Positions 11,194 to 22,215 of a stretch of 64,000 bases of DNA are shown one piece after another; the stretch's first letter is position 1; the number at the start of each line of letters is the position of its first letter. A program made the translations under genes and the position numbers. Origin of the DNA: Eupeodes corollae (Eukaryota; Arthropoda; Insecta; Diptera; Syrphidae); NCBI RefSeq assembly GCF_945859685.1, contig NC_079149.1, positions 19,503,118-19,567,117 of the forward strand. The letters are read 5' to 3'. The notes beneath the pieces are model-generated. The model ran no database searches, was not told where the DNA came from, and saw only the letters and a list, made by a program, of their open reading frames with translations.

Positions 11194-13068
11194 ATATTTA
11201 GACTTAAACAAACTAAAATATTTCTAAATTATCTAATAAATAGGTATATCTCTTTATTTTTGCCATTAATCGAGCAAACTTTTTAATGTAAATTATTTAT
11301 ATGCTTACATTGATATAGTTTAATATATTGTGTAAAAATTTTGTTTGTAATTTTAATTTTAATTAATTTTATTATTTCTCATAAAATTAGGATAAATAAA
11401 GTTAAATATTAAAATCAATCATTTTAAGTATTCTTTTGATTTGATATAAAAACAGATGACAGCGTTCTAAGTTTTACCTGTCACAAAACTATATAACTTG
11501 ACTTTTGATGTTTAGCGTCTCATCTTCATTTTTAAAAGCAAACACATTATTTTTTTAATTTTGAATTTATTTTCCAAACGTAAAATAAATTTTCACTAAG
11601 AATTAAAATAAATAAAACAAAAAACTTAAATCAAAACTAAAATTGCCAGCTTTCGTGTGATGCAACCCAAGCCGTTGGATACACCCATTCGGGAAAGCTA
11701 GCTAAATACTTTTTATATTCTTTTGTGTAATGCTTTTCATGATGCATCAAATGTCCCCCCACAGCCAACTTAAAAGTCGGTCCTTCCCACAATTCATTCG
11801 AGCGCTCCAATTCGATCCAGAAATTCAATGGAATAAGCTCTTTGGAGTAAGTTGTATAGATAAAATATGGTGGTTTATATTTAGCATCTTCCAACGGTGT
11901 TCGGTTGAAGGACCAATCGGTGACTTTAACACCTTCCAGGGGGCCAATATACACCACCGTTCGATCAGGTCCGCTGAGGGTGAATTCAAAGCGAACTTTT
12001 GTCGGTGTTAGAAATGTTTTCGCCTTGAGTTTAAGATTTACGGTTTCGGTAATTTTAGGCCGTCCAGATGGTACCCATCGACTGTAATAACTTTAAATGG
12101 AAAAATAAACCTTCCATGAATGATTCAAGAAAATATTGGAGAAGTGCAAACTTACTTCCAGTCCTTCCAACGAGTGCTTGACAATGGAAGTCCGCAGTAT
12201 AATTCATTGTGACAGTTCTCTTGGGTGTAACTCAATGGCATTGCCCCCTTAAACACGGAGTCTGAAAATTAGAAAGTCAGTAAAGATTTTTGCTAAGAAA
12301 AATCACACATATTGAAGTTTACCATCTAAGTTGACATCTCGTGGATCAACAGGCTGGACATAATAACCAGACTCATTTCGGGCAACTTCACCGCCATAAT
12401 TGCGGAACACTCGATTAGTGTGCTAAATGAAAACTTTCAATAACAATATTTCTAAGTCGGTAAATTGTGAAGGAAACTTACGATAACGTAGAACCGTTTT
12501 GCACTGACATCCTTTTCAAATGGAAAGCCAATAGGTGAAAAGGCAAAAATGAAGAATATCAATGTTATAACAAGAAACGATGAGAAAAATAACTTTGGCT
12601 TCCGGAAGTAGTGGAAAAGTGGAACCTGGAAAGAAAAAAAAATTGATCTCAAAACATGTTATCATAGTTTTCCATATTTAAAGCGGTGTTCACACTGGCA
12701 GTTCTCATTTTGGCATTTCACATTTTGTCTTCCTTCCATTATTTTTTCAATCTATAAAAATCTGTCTCACTTCAATATCTCTGTTAAGCTTTGATGTAAG
12801 GAAGAGACAAAATTACGAAATGTCAAACTGAGTAACTGTCTTCTGTCATAAATCTCTTCAATAATGCAATAGATTTTCTATTAGAATCAAAGCAAAATAT
12901 AATCAGCTTTGTAAACAGACGCTCACAGAGCTGCCATTTTATTTCAAAGTTTCTGAATTCTTCTGTCATCATCTTTTGACTTTATTTTATCGTATACACT
13001 TCTCTGAGATTGATTTTATAAAAGGAACATAAAACCAGAGCTCAAATGAACCTGAGATTACAAAAACA
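10971..13068. repeat. 2098-bp tandem duplication, copy 1
   Basis: This block repeats at a constant offset of +2098 (13069-15166). It contains gene A's terminal exon (11026-11193), the A-B 3' gap, and B-type exons 11 to 8 (11637-12625) with part of the following intron. I noticed only about a dozen base differences through most of the block, with more divergence in the first 50 bp. The right boundary is where the sequence after ATTACAAAAACA diverges (13069 versus 15167). Confidence 0.93.
11637..12625 (-). pseudogene. Orphan copy of gene B exons 8-11
   Basis: Duplicate of the last four coding exons of gene B: 12482-12625, 12323-12422, 12156-12261 and 11637-12081. All splice sites and the reading frame are intact to the TAG at 11637. 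The segment encodes the last membrane helix region and the C-terminal lumenal domain only, with no peptidase domain. It lies downstream of gene B's own copy of these exons (14723-13735), so normal B transcripts should end before reaching it. It would be used only if polyadenylation at about 13664 were bypassed and the nearer exons skipped. I call it a gene fragment rather than a gene. Confidence 0.85.
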
Positions 13069-15166
13069 GGTTCCTTTTTTGTGATGCTCTAACTTTTTCC
13101 CTCTTTCTTTTTTTGACACACAGAGATACAGTCCCGATTGGGAAGGTCCAACATTTGACATGGCTGTAATTGGACATCTGGTTCATCATGAAATTCATTA
13201 TACCGATGAATTTAGGGGATTCATTAAAACTTTCCCCGAATGGTCATATCCCACAGCATGGACAAGTTCTTATCAAAGTTGGAGGCTGTAAATATTTAGA
13301 CTTAAACAAACTAAAATATTTATAAATTATCTAATAAATAGGTATATCTCTTTATTTTTGCCATTAATCGAGCAAACTTTTTAATGTAAATTATTTATAT
13401 GCTTACATTGATATAGTTTAATATATTGTGTAAAAATTTTGTTTGTAATTTTAATTTTAATTAATTTTATTATTTCTCATAAAATTAAGATAAATAAAGT
13501 TAAATATTAAAATCAATCATTTTAAGTATTCTTTTGATTTGATATAAAAACAGATGACAGCGTTCTAAGTTTTACCTGTCACAAAACTATATAACTTGAC
13601 TTTTGACGTTTAGCGTCTCATCTTCATTTTCAAAAGCAAAAACATTATTTCCTTAATTTTTAATTTATTTTCCAAACGTAAAATAAATGTTTACTAAGAA
13701 TTAAAATAAATAAAACAAAAAACTTAAATCAAAACTAAAATTGCCAGCTTTCGTGTGATGCAACCCAAGCCGTTGGATACACCCATTCGGGAAAGCTAGC
13801 TAAATACTTTTTATATTCTTTTGTGTAATGCTTTTCATGATGCATCAAATGTCCCCCCACAGCCAACTTAAAAGTCGGTCCTTCCCACAATTCATTCGAG
13901 CGCTCCAATTCGATCCAGAAATTCAATGGAATAAGCTCTTTGGAGTAAGTTGTATAGATAAAATATGGTGGTTTATATTTAGCATCTTCCAACGGTGTTC
14001 GGTTGAAGGACCAATCGGTGACTTTAACACCTTCCAGGGGGCCAATATACACCACCGTTCGATCAGGTCCGCTGAGGGTGAATTCAAAGCGAACTTTTGT
14101 CGGTGTTAGAAATGTTTTCGCCTTGAGTTTAAGATTTACGGTTTCGGTAATTTTAGGCCGTCCAGATGGTACCCATCGACTGTAATAACTTTAAATGGAA
14201 AAATAAACCTTCCATGAATGATTCAAGAAAATATTGGAGAAGTGCAAACTTACTTCCAGTCCTTCCAACGAGTGCTTGACAATGGAAGTCCGCAGTATAA
14301 TTCATTGTGACAGTTCTCTTGGGTGTAACTCAATGGCATTGCCCCCTTAAACACGGAGTCTGAAAATTAGAAAGTCAGTAAAGATTTTTGCTAAGAAAAA
14401 TCACAAATATTGAAGTTTACCATCTAAGTTGACATCTCGTGGATCAACAGGCTGGACATAATAACCAGACTCATTTCGGGCAACTTCACCGCCATAATTG
14501 CGGAACACTCGATTAGTGTGCTAAATGAAAACTTTCAATAACAATATTTCTAAGTCGGTAAATTGTGAAGGAAACTTACGATAACGTAGAACCGTTTTGC
14601 ACTGACATCCTTTTCAAATGGAAAGCCAATAGGTGAAAAGGCAAAAATGAAGAATATCAATGTTATAACAAGAAACGATGAGAAAAATAACTTTGGCTTC
14701 CGGAAGTAGTGGAAAAGTGGAACCTGGAAAGAAAAAAAAATTGATCTCAAAACATGTTATCATAGTTTTCCATATTTAAAGCGGTGTTCACACTGGCAGT
14801 TCTCATTTTGGCATTTCACATTTTGTCTTCCTTCCATTATTTTTTCAATCTATAAAAATCTGTCTCACTTCAATATCTCTGTTAAGCTTTGATGTAAGGA
14901 AGAGACAAAATTACGAAATGTCAAACTGAGTAACTGTCTTCTGTCATAAATCTCTTCAATAATGCAATAGATTTTCTATTAGAATCAAAGCAAAATATAA
15001 TCAGCTTTGTAAACAGACGCTCACAGAGCTGCCATTTTATTTCAAAGTTTCTGAATTCTTCTGTCATCATCTTTTGACTTTATTTTATCGTATACACTTC
15101 TCTGAGATTGATTTTATAAAAGGAACATAAAACCAGAGCTCAAATGAACCTGAGATTACAAAAACA
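13069..15166. repeat. 2098-bp tandem duplication, copy 2
   Basis: Second copy of the block at 10971-13068. It carries an orphan gene A terminal exon (13124-13291) and the exons 8-11 that gene B probably uses (14723-13735). The right end lies inside an older tandem repeat of about 205 bp. Confidence 0.93.
13124..13291 (+). pseudogene. Orphan copy of gene A terminal exon
   Basis: A 168-bp exon copy with acceptor CACACAG and stop TAA, matching 11026-11193 almost base for base and coding the final 55 residues (starting [11 protein letters not shown]). It has no upstream A exons of its own. Gene A transcription reaches the first copy, with its own AATAAA at 11235, so this one is probably unused unless it serves as a distal alternative terminal exon. 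Confidence 0.85.
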
Positions 15167-17901
15167 CGATTTTGTTGACAATTTAGAGCTTTGATCTGAG
15201 CTAGAGGCAAGAAAAATGTTTGAGCGCAGAACTGTCATTTTTCTGCCAAAGTGTCTTTATTTGTTTGGTCTCGTCTTTTCACTTTATTTGGTTGGTTTTC
15301 CTTTTTTGAGCTTGATTTGATGAAAGAAACATACAAATATTCGTTAAAATGAACATACGAATCAAAAGAAATCACTATTGTTTGACAGTTCAGTGCTTTG
15401 TCTAAATTAAAGACAGAAAGAATGCATGCGCACAGAACTTTATTTTTTCTGTCAAAATGTTTGATTCTATCTATGCTCATCTTCTTACTTTATTTAATCG
15501 GTTTAACTTTTTTAAATTTGATCTGATAACAGAATCAAAAAATGAACTCTCAAATAAATCCGAGATTAAAAATATACCACATTTTTTTTTGACATTTCAC
15601 AGCTTTGATCTGAGCTCTTAAAAAAAAGCTACAGCCAAAAATAAAATGTGACATATGAACACAATAATTGTCATTTAACACGGTAAGAACACCATTTTCT
15701 TTTAAAGTTGACAGATATTAAGATGGCTGCCACACATCTGTCAAATAAATAAGTTTTACTATATTCTTACCACAAATCCACCAATATGAAGTGCCAAAAC
15801 TGAAACAACTCCACTTATAAAAAGCTCTGGGTTACTATTAGGTCCATCTCGTCCTTGCATTGCAACAAAAACATGACAAAATGTAAATGTCACATAGGAA
15901 TAGAACCAAAATGAAGGAATATTGCAAATTAAATGAATTGGAAACCACATGGGCTCTGAAAAAAAAGATCAATCATTAAATAATCAATTTTAAAAATAGA
16001 GCCTTGATGAACTTACTCCATTTACAGATGATGTATGCTATGATACTCAAAATGACAGAACTTGTGTAGAAAAATACTCCAACCATTGGTAAAAATGCTG
16101 AACGAATAGAAAATGACGTCATCAGAATAGTTATGAGGCTTAAAATGATAGCTTGAGAATGCAAGAACATGAATACCGAGTGTCGGAGAGTAATCACAGT
16201 CTGAAAGTATCAAAAACTAATTAAAAACCCTCCTAAAACCTTGGTAAATTCTTACATTTTTCTTTGTCCATCCCAAATAAAATGCAGGAATAATTCCCAT
16301 AACAAAGAACATAGGACAAAAATATATTCCAAAAAGCATCCATGAATCTTTATACCATGACATCGATAGACCCAAAGCACGAACTAACATTCCAACAAGA
16401 ATTGTCAGACCAATTCCAAGAATCACTGTCAAAAGTTGAACTCCAAAGATCTGAACAAATCTCATCAAACAGTCTTTGGGTTCGTAGGCTTTTTCTTTCA
16501 GCATCATCCAAACTGAGACTCCAATGCTTAGAAATGCCACAAGAGACACAACAAGATTTATCGCAACACCAGCTCCCTCTGTATAGTGAACAGTAAACCA
16601 ACCAAGATAATCATAGAAAACAGTATGACCAGCTGCGTGTTTCTAAAAAAGAAAAGAAGTCAGAAGTGACATTTGAAAACTTCAAACTACTTACAGATGG
16701 ATCTTCCAATTCAGGTGCATTAGCCAAAGCCCTTGTCAGTGCTAGAACATTTTCTCCAGTTGTTTGATAAGTTCCTTGAGGAATTATATTAAAACGATCG
16801 AATTTCGTATGATAGACGTAGCCATTGTTACTGTGGGCCATATCAAAGCCAGGAACACCTTTATGATCACGGAATATTCGAAAATCAGTATCGGATGGAA
16901 TGAAGTTATTCTGGAAGAGTTCCTCAGCCATGGTCGATGCAAAAGGATGCGGGATGTATTTTCCATAGTACTAGACATTTTTGTTGGTTAGAATTGGTTA
17001 GAAAGGTCTAATGAAAAAAATATATTTACTTTTGTCAGCCAAGGATGTCCAGGTCCAGATTGGAAAAGAACTTCTCGACCACCAGATCCGGCAGAGTCAA
17101 GGTTGATCACAGCCCTAAGTTTAAAGAATGTTTTAGTTGTCCCTTAAAAATGACATTACCCTTACTTAACATTTTCTGCCCACTTGTGTTGTGTTATGAA
17201 CCCATGTGAACCTAGAAGTTTGTTCTCCTCTGCTCCGTTGAACAAAAACACTATTGGATTCTTAAGAGGAAACTCCGATATCGAAATCACCCTTAAAGTT
17301 TCAAGCATGGTGGTTATCATAACTCCAGCATCACCAGCAGCTTTTTGAAAAACAAAGATAAGTTCCAAACAGTCTTCAAATAAATCGAATTTTTCTTACC
17401 TGGCGATCCCACTTCTGAATCAAAATGACTATTCACCAATAAGTACGATGTACTATTTGTATTCTTCGGACTCAACTTAACAATGACATTCTGGACATTA
17501 TGATAAATTGTTACCATTTTCCAAAGTAGAAACTGTCCCGACGATGCTTGTACATCGACTTCAATATCATACAAATCATATCGAGCATTTTTTTGAACCA
17601 GTTCGATTTGCTGGAGAAGAAATTCAACAGCTTTTTCGTGTTCAGGAGTTCCAGCTAATTTAACTCCAATATTTGACAATGCCAAAAGTTGTAATTCTGA
17701 TCTTTCACCAATAAATTCTTCCGGATGGCGATGTTCATCTTTGGTTAGAAGAATTTTGGGGTAGGCAAAGTAACTTGGTATGACGGCAGCGTAGAAGATT
17801 GCGAACCAAGCTACACAAATTATTGGTGGCCAATACCAACCGAACTTAGCATTTTTTCGAGGTCGCACACTGTCGAGTTGAATTTTCAATGAGAAAGTCA
17901 T
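13735..17901 (-). CDS. Ermp1-like: Gene B: ERMP1/FXNA-like M28 membrane metallopeptidase, complete, 11 exons
   Basis: Exons in transcript order 17901-17400, 17340-17166, 17114-17030, 16970-16695, 16642-16256, 16200-16017, 15955-15771, 14723-14580, 14520-14421, 14359-14254, 14179-13735. They join in frame to 862 residues. ATG again follows an acceptor directly. One helix at about 22-45, then the peptidase domain with His159/Asp161, Asp171, Glu205/Glu206, Asp232 and His308 (YHTKFD). It shares gene A's odd GDAG in place of GDDG. Multiple helices and a lumenal C-terminal domain follow. Relative to gene C it lacks the intron before the DMAH motif and the last intron. It converges on gene A; AATAAA on this strand is at 13664-13669. 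The last four exons lie in duplication copy 2, with an extra set downstream. A peptidase role in the ER membrane is inferred from the family. Confidence 0.9.
14970..15610. repeat. Diverged tandem repeat, about 205-bp period, in gene B intron 7
   Basis: Landmark phrases recur at regular spacing: ACTTTATTT variants at about 15073, 15277 and 15483, and AGCTTTGATCTGAG at 15187 and 15601 (two periods apart). Three or so monomers, well diverged. The 2098-bp duplication breaks inside this array at 15166. Confidence 0.65.
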
Positions 17902-19499
17902 CTAAAAATAGAAATAGAAAATACAAAATTTTAGCGTGATTTTTGTTTGCTAGATTCAAGACTAGATTTCAATCTCAAATCAATCTTAAAACTCAATAGG
18001 TTTTAAGTGGATGTAAAGGTTTGATAGGAACAAAATTGGACACTTTTTTTATCTGTAGGAAATATTCTATAGATAATCAATTTTGATTAAAAAACAAACT
18101 GACTATTTTCTTTATAATCAAAACATGTTTTCATGGAATTTATTACATCATTCTTACGTACGATTTAAAAATAAGTCCTATTGTTCTGGAGGACAGAAGA
18201 AAAGAAACAAAGTAAACAATCTTTAAGAAGCTTGTCAACAATCAACATAGGATAATTGACACTGTTTGATTTTATCTTCTCGACATTGTTTGAATTTAAA
18301 TAAAATATTCAAAGTTTCTTTCTTTTTTTTGGAAATATTTTTTTCTTCTGGTTTTATCTTATCAAAGATTATGTAGATATTGTCCCTGACTCACTCTGAG
18401 TTTAAAAATAAAAAAAAAACATTAATAACAAAAGAATTTCGGTCAATATTAAAAATATTGTTGAGTGGTTATTTATTCGTTTACAATGATTTTAAATAGA
18501 TAAAAGGATTTGTAAGGATTAAGTTTACTGATTTTTTGATATTTTCTTTAACGATGTAAATATTCTTTTTTATGAATTTATTTAGAAAGTGTTTGCCTAG
18601 TATTGAATTTCATCTTAAACTTGCCAATAACATTAATACGAATTCGGTGCACTACATAAAAATAACATTCCTGAAATTTACAAAATTTAAAATAGATTTT
18701 CCATTGAATTTAACTACAAGTAGTTTGGAAAAAAAAAGTATTGATGATACTGCTCAAAATAATGGAGAAAACAAATTTTCTACAAAAAGTTATACATAAT
18801 ATTAGAGAATTATTAACTTAATTAATTTTGTTTAAAATTAATTATAATAATGAAATTTAGCGGATGAAAAGCAAACGGCTTATAATTAATTAAAAACTAT
18901 GAGCAATTTAACTCGAAAACAATTATTAAAAATATTAAAATTTCTGTTAAAACAGAATCAATATTCCACGAAGAGCATCTTAAATATTGTTTCAGATCTT
19001 TTTGGTTTCATTTTTAAAAAAGGAATTACTGTTCTAATGTTTAATAGAAAATAATTTTTGTTTGCTTTATTTTACAGAATTAAAATAAAAATATTTTTAA
19101 AAGTTACAATTAATATTAAAAATACAAATTTTAAATCTCATAAACGTTGAATTTATTTTAAGAGAAAGATTTGCCTTTCACAATGCTAAAGAATATCAGT
19201 CAATGGTTGATCCAGGGGGGATGGGGGTAGTATTTTGTAGGGTTCTTGAGTGTTTTTTTTTTTTTTTTAATTTTCGTACTCTACTGCACAAGAAGCCATA
19301 TAAGGCTCAACTGCTATTGGAAATGTACAGCTTTGATTTCTTAAAATTGTTTATATTTTTTACTGTATTTGGTTTTCTTTTTCGTTGTACAATCGCGAAA
19401 ATCCGCAATCAAATTTGACAGTGCGCGTGGTTTGGCTTTTGAAAAAAAATATAGAAATTAAAGCTTATTTTTCATTGGCTTGTGCATAATTTCTGTGCC
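17902..19499. other. Region upstream of gene B
   Basis: AT-rich, about 1.6 kb, presumably containing gene B's promoter and any 5' untranslated exon, since an acceptor sits directly before its ATG. No core promoter element or coding exon could be called with confidence. Confidence 0.4.
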
Positions 19500-20060
19500 C
19501 AGGAGGCAGAACCGCTAAAGTCGACTCAAGACAAAATTGAGGTTTTGATACCATTAGATTCAGCGCGTTCGAATCTATTTTGTAATTTTTTTTACATTTT
19601 TATCATACAAAATGTAGCCACAATTTTACAAAAACAAAACCACTAAAGTCAGTTTTGTACATCCTCCTCTAGGCAAAACAACTAAACTCAAACAAAATTG
19701 GAAAAAGTCCTTACATATTATCCAAAGTTGACTTAAGATTAAATTATTTTCAATTTTTCTCAAGGAATAGCAACTAAACTCAAGTTAAGCTGTTTTTCCG
19801 CGAGAAAATTATGGATTTTGGTCTACTTTTGTGTTGGGAAAAAACGGCTTAAGTCGAGTTAAGTTGTTCTTCCTCACAGAAATTGAAAACAACTTAACTC
19901 AACTTTAGTAGTTATTCTCCGAGAGATAAATAAATTTGTGATGTCTTAAGATGAGTTTAGTCATTTATTCCCCAAGGAAATATTGATCATGAAAAATCTA
20001 AATTTGACTTTAGTACTTTTTCCGCTTAAGTCAACTTTAAATAAAAATAAAAATAACAAA
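19500..20060. repeat. Degenerate mixed-orientation repeat of an ACTAAACTCAA-type motif
   Basis: Variants of ACTAAACTCAA and its complement (GAGTTTAGT, CTTAAGTCGAGTTAAG) recur eight or more times, alternating with CCGCGAGAA or CCGAGAGAT phrases. A perfect 13-bp inverted pair GAGTTAAGTTGTT / AACAACTTAACTC sits at 19856-19868 and 19888-19900. The region is non-coding and abuts the LINE at 20105. It could be an eroded satellite or a fold-back element. Confidence 0.55.
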
Positions 20061-20104
20061 TAATTTTGTCATAATTCGACTTTAGATTTTAGGAACGGTC
20101 AATA

Positions 20105-22215
20105 TTTCCTGGTTGTAGCCAAGGTACGGCTACGGATATCCCGATCCAAGCCAAAACAAGGAAGTACTGTGAAAAGATTCGACGTTAGACGGCTACAATT
20201 GCAAGAGACTGCCATGTCCTTTTCCGATCGAGTCTCTAATAACCTCTTAAGGAGTCCTATGCTTCCTGCATTAAGCAAAGAAAACCAGTGGCAACATTGC
20301 CTTGCAGCCATCAGAGATGCCGCCTCTGAAGTGCTAGGTTTCACACGGCTACCACAGCGAAACCCTGGTTTGACGACGAATGCCGGCAAGCACACGCAGC
20401 GAAACAAGAGTCATAAAAACGGCGCTGGACTAGAGCTGCTCACGAGCTCTACGAGCAGAAGAGGAGAGATAAACACCGGCTTCTTAGATGGAAAAAAGAG
20501 AGCATGAGAAGCGCGCGATCGAGGAGTAAGAGGGATGTCACAACAGGAATGAGGTTCGTAAATTTTACCAAAAGGTAAAAAAACCCTCCTAAGGGTACCA
20601 GCCACGAACCGAAGCCTGTAAAGACGATCAGGGGAACATCGTAGTAGAACCGCAGTCCATGCTGAGAATATGGAAAGATCACTTCTCCAAATTATATAAC
20701 GGCGATGACGAACCGAATTCCGCTGTAAGGGAGATAGAACCACCCAACCAATAATTTCGCCTACCCGACCTTGACGAAGTGAAGATAGGCAGCTGGAGCT
20801 GACGGAATCGCTGCCGAACAATTAAAGCAGCAGGCGATGACTTGGTAGGGAGCATGCACCAACTCATCTGCAAAATATGGTCGGAAGAAAGCATGCCCGA
20901 TGAGTGGAATCTCAGCATAGTGTGCCCGATACATAAGAAAGGAGACCCTCTAAACTGCGCCAACTACAGAGACATCAGTCTCCTTAACATTACGTATAAG
21001 ATCCTCTCTGCCGTACTATGTGAACGTTTGAAGCCATTCGTCAACAACCTGATTGGTCCTTCTCAGTGTGGCTTCAGACCAGGAAAGTCCACTATCGACC
21101 AAATATTCACACTACGGCAGATCTTGGAAAAACCCAGGAGCTTCAAATCGATACCCACCATCTCTTTATCGATTTTAAGGCCGCGTACGACAGCATCTAT
21201 AGGGAAGAGCTCTACAAAGTAATGTCTAGTTTTGGCATCACTGTCAAACTTATCCGTTTTTTTCAGAATGACGATGGAGAATGCACGCTGCTCTATCAAG
21301 GTCGGAACAGAACTTACCGATTCATTTGATGTCAAAAAAGGTTTTAGACAAGTCGATGCACTGTCATGCGACTTCTTCAACATCGTTCTGGAAAGAATTG
21401 TGCAAAACTCAACCGTCAACACTAGAGGCACAATCTTCCAAAGGTCCATCCAATTACTCGGATACGCAGATGATATTGACATAATTGGAAGATCAAAGCG
21501 TGATGTCAGTGGATCGTTTTTGAGCATTGCGACGGAAGCGAAGAAGATGGGTTAAGTGGTCAATGAGGGCAAGACCAAGTATATGCTGTCATCAAAAAAG
21601 GACACTGAACGACGACGTCTTGGACAAAACGTCACCATGGACAGCTATAACTTCGAGGTAGTTAAGGACTTTGTCTACCTAAATAAAACTATTAATGCAA
21701 AGAATAACTCTTGCAAATCGCTGCTTCTTTGGACTAAGAAGGCAATTGAGAAGTAAAGTCCTCTCTTGAGCATCTAAAATCACCATCTGTAAGACACTCA
21801 TCATCCCGGTTCTCATTTACGGCGTTGAGGCCTGGACACTGTCAAAGAAAGATGAAAGCGTTTTGGGACGCTTCGAGAGAAAAATTCTTCGGTAATTATT
21901 GGTCCCGTACACGAAGATGGAGAATGGAGGAGAAGATATAACGACGAACTGTACGGGCTGTACAGCGACACTGATCTAGTTAGCTGAATTAAAGTCGAAC
22001 GGCTTAGATGGCTAGGTCATGTAGAGCGGATGGACATCAACGCTCCAGCCCTGAAGGTCTTCGAATCCAATCCCGAGGGTCGGCGGGAGAGGACCTCAAC
22101 CAACTTTGCATACGAAACTGGAGACAGCTAGCTAGGGACCGAGCTGGCTGGAGACGCATGTTGGTTGAGGCCCAGGTCCACCCCGGACTGTAGCACCACC
22201 TTAAGTAAGTAAGAT
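20105..22215 (+). mobile_element. RTE-like LINE, 5'-truncated, reverse transcriptase pseudogene
   Basis: Begins with the end of the endonuclease (LVVAKVRLRI) and runs through the linker (FTRLPQRNPG), the RT fingers ([20 protein letters not shown], 20895-20955), [31 protein letters not shown], the catalytic YADD (within [13 protein letters not shown] at about 21460) and the C-terminal part ending [14 protein letters not shown]. The 3' end is ACCACCTTAAGTAAGTAAG, a short AAGT tail. Frameshifts and stops (for example at 21554) kill it. It closely resembles the copy at 43858-45797. The clade is assigned from overall resemblance. Confidence 0.85.

Noticed and set aside
11730..12011. Plus-strand open frame of 93 codons, repeated at 13828-14109
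   Set aside because: It is the antisense shadow of gene B exon 11; the minus-strand frame gives a conserved ERMP1 C-terminal domain.
16342..16601. Open frames on both strands overlapping gene B exon 5
   Set aside because: Both are in wrong frames relative to the membrane-region exon 16642-16256, which aligns with genes A and C.
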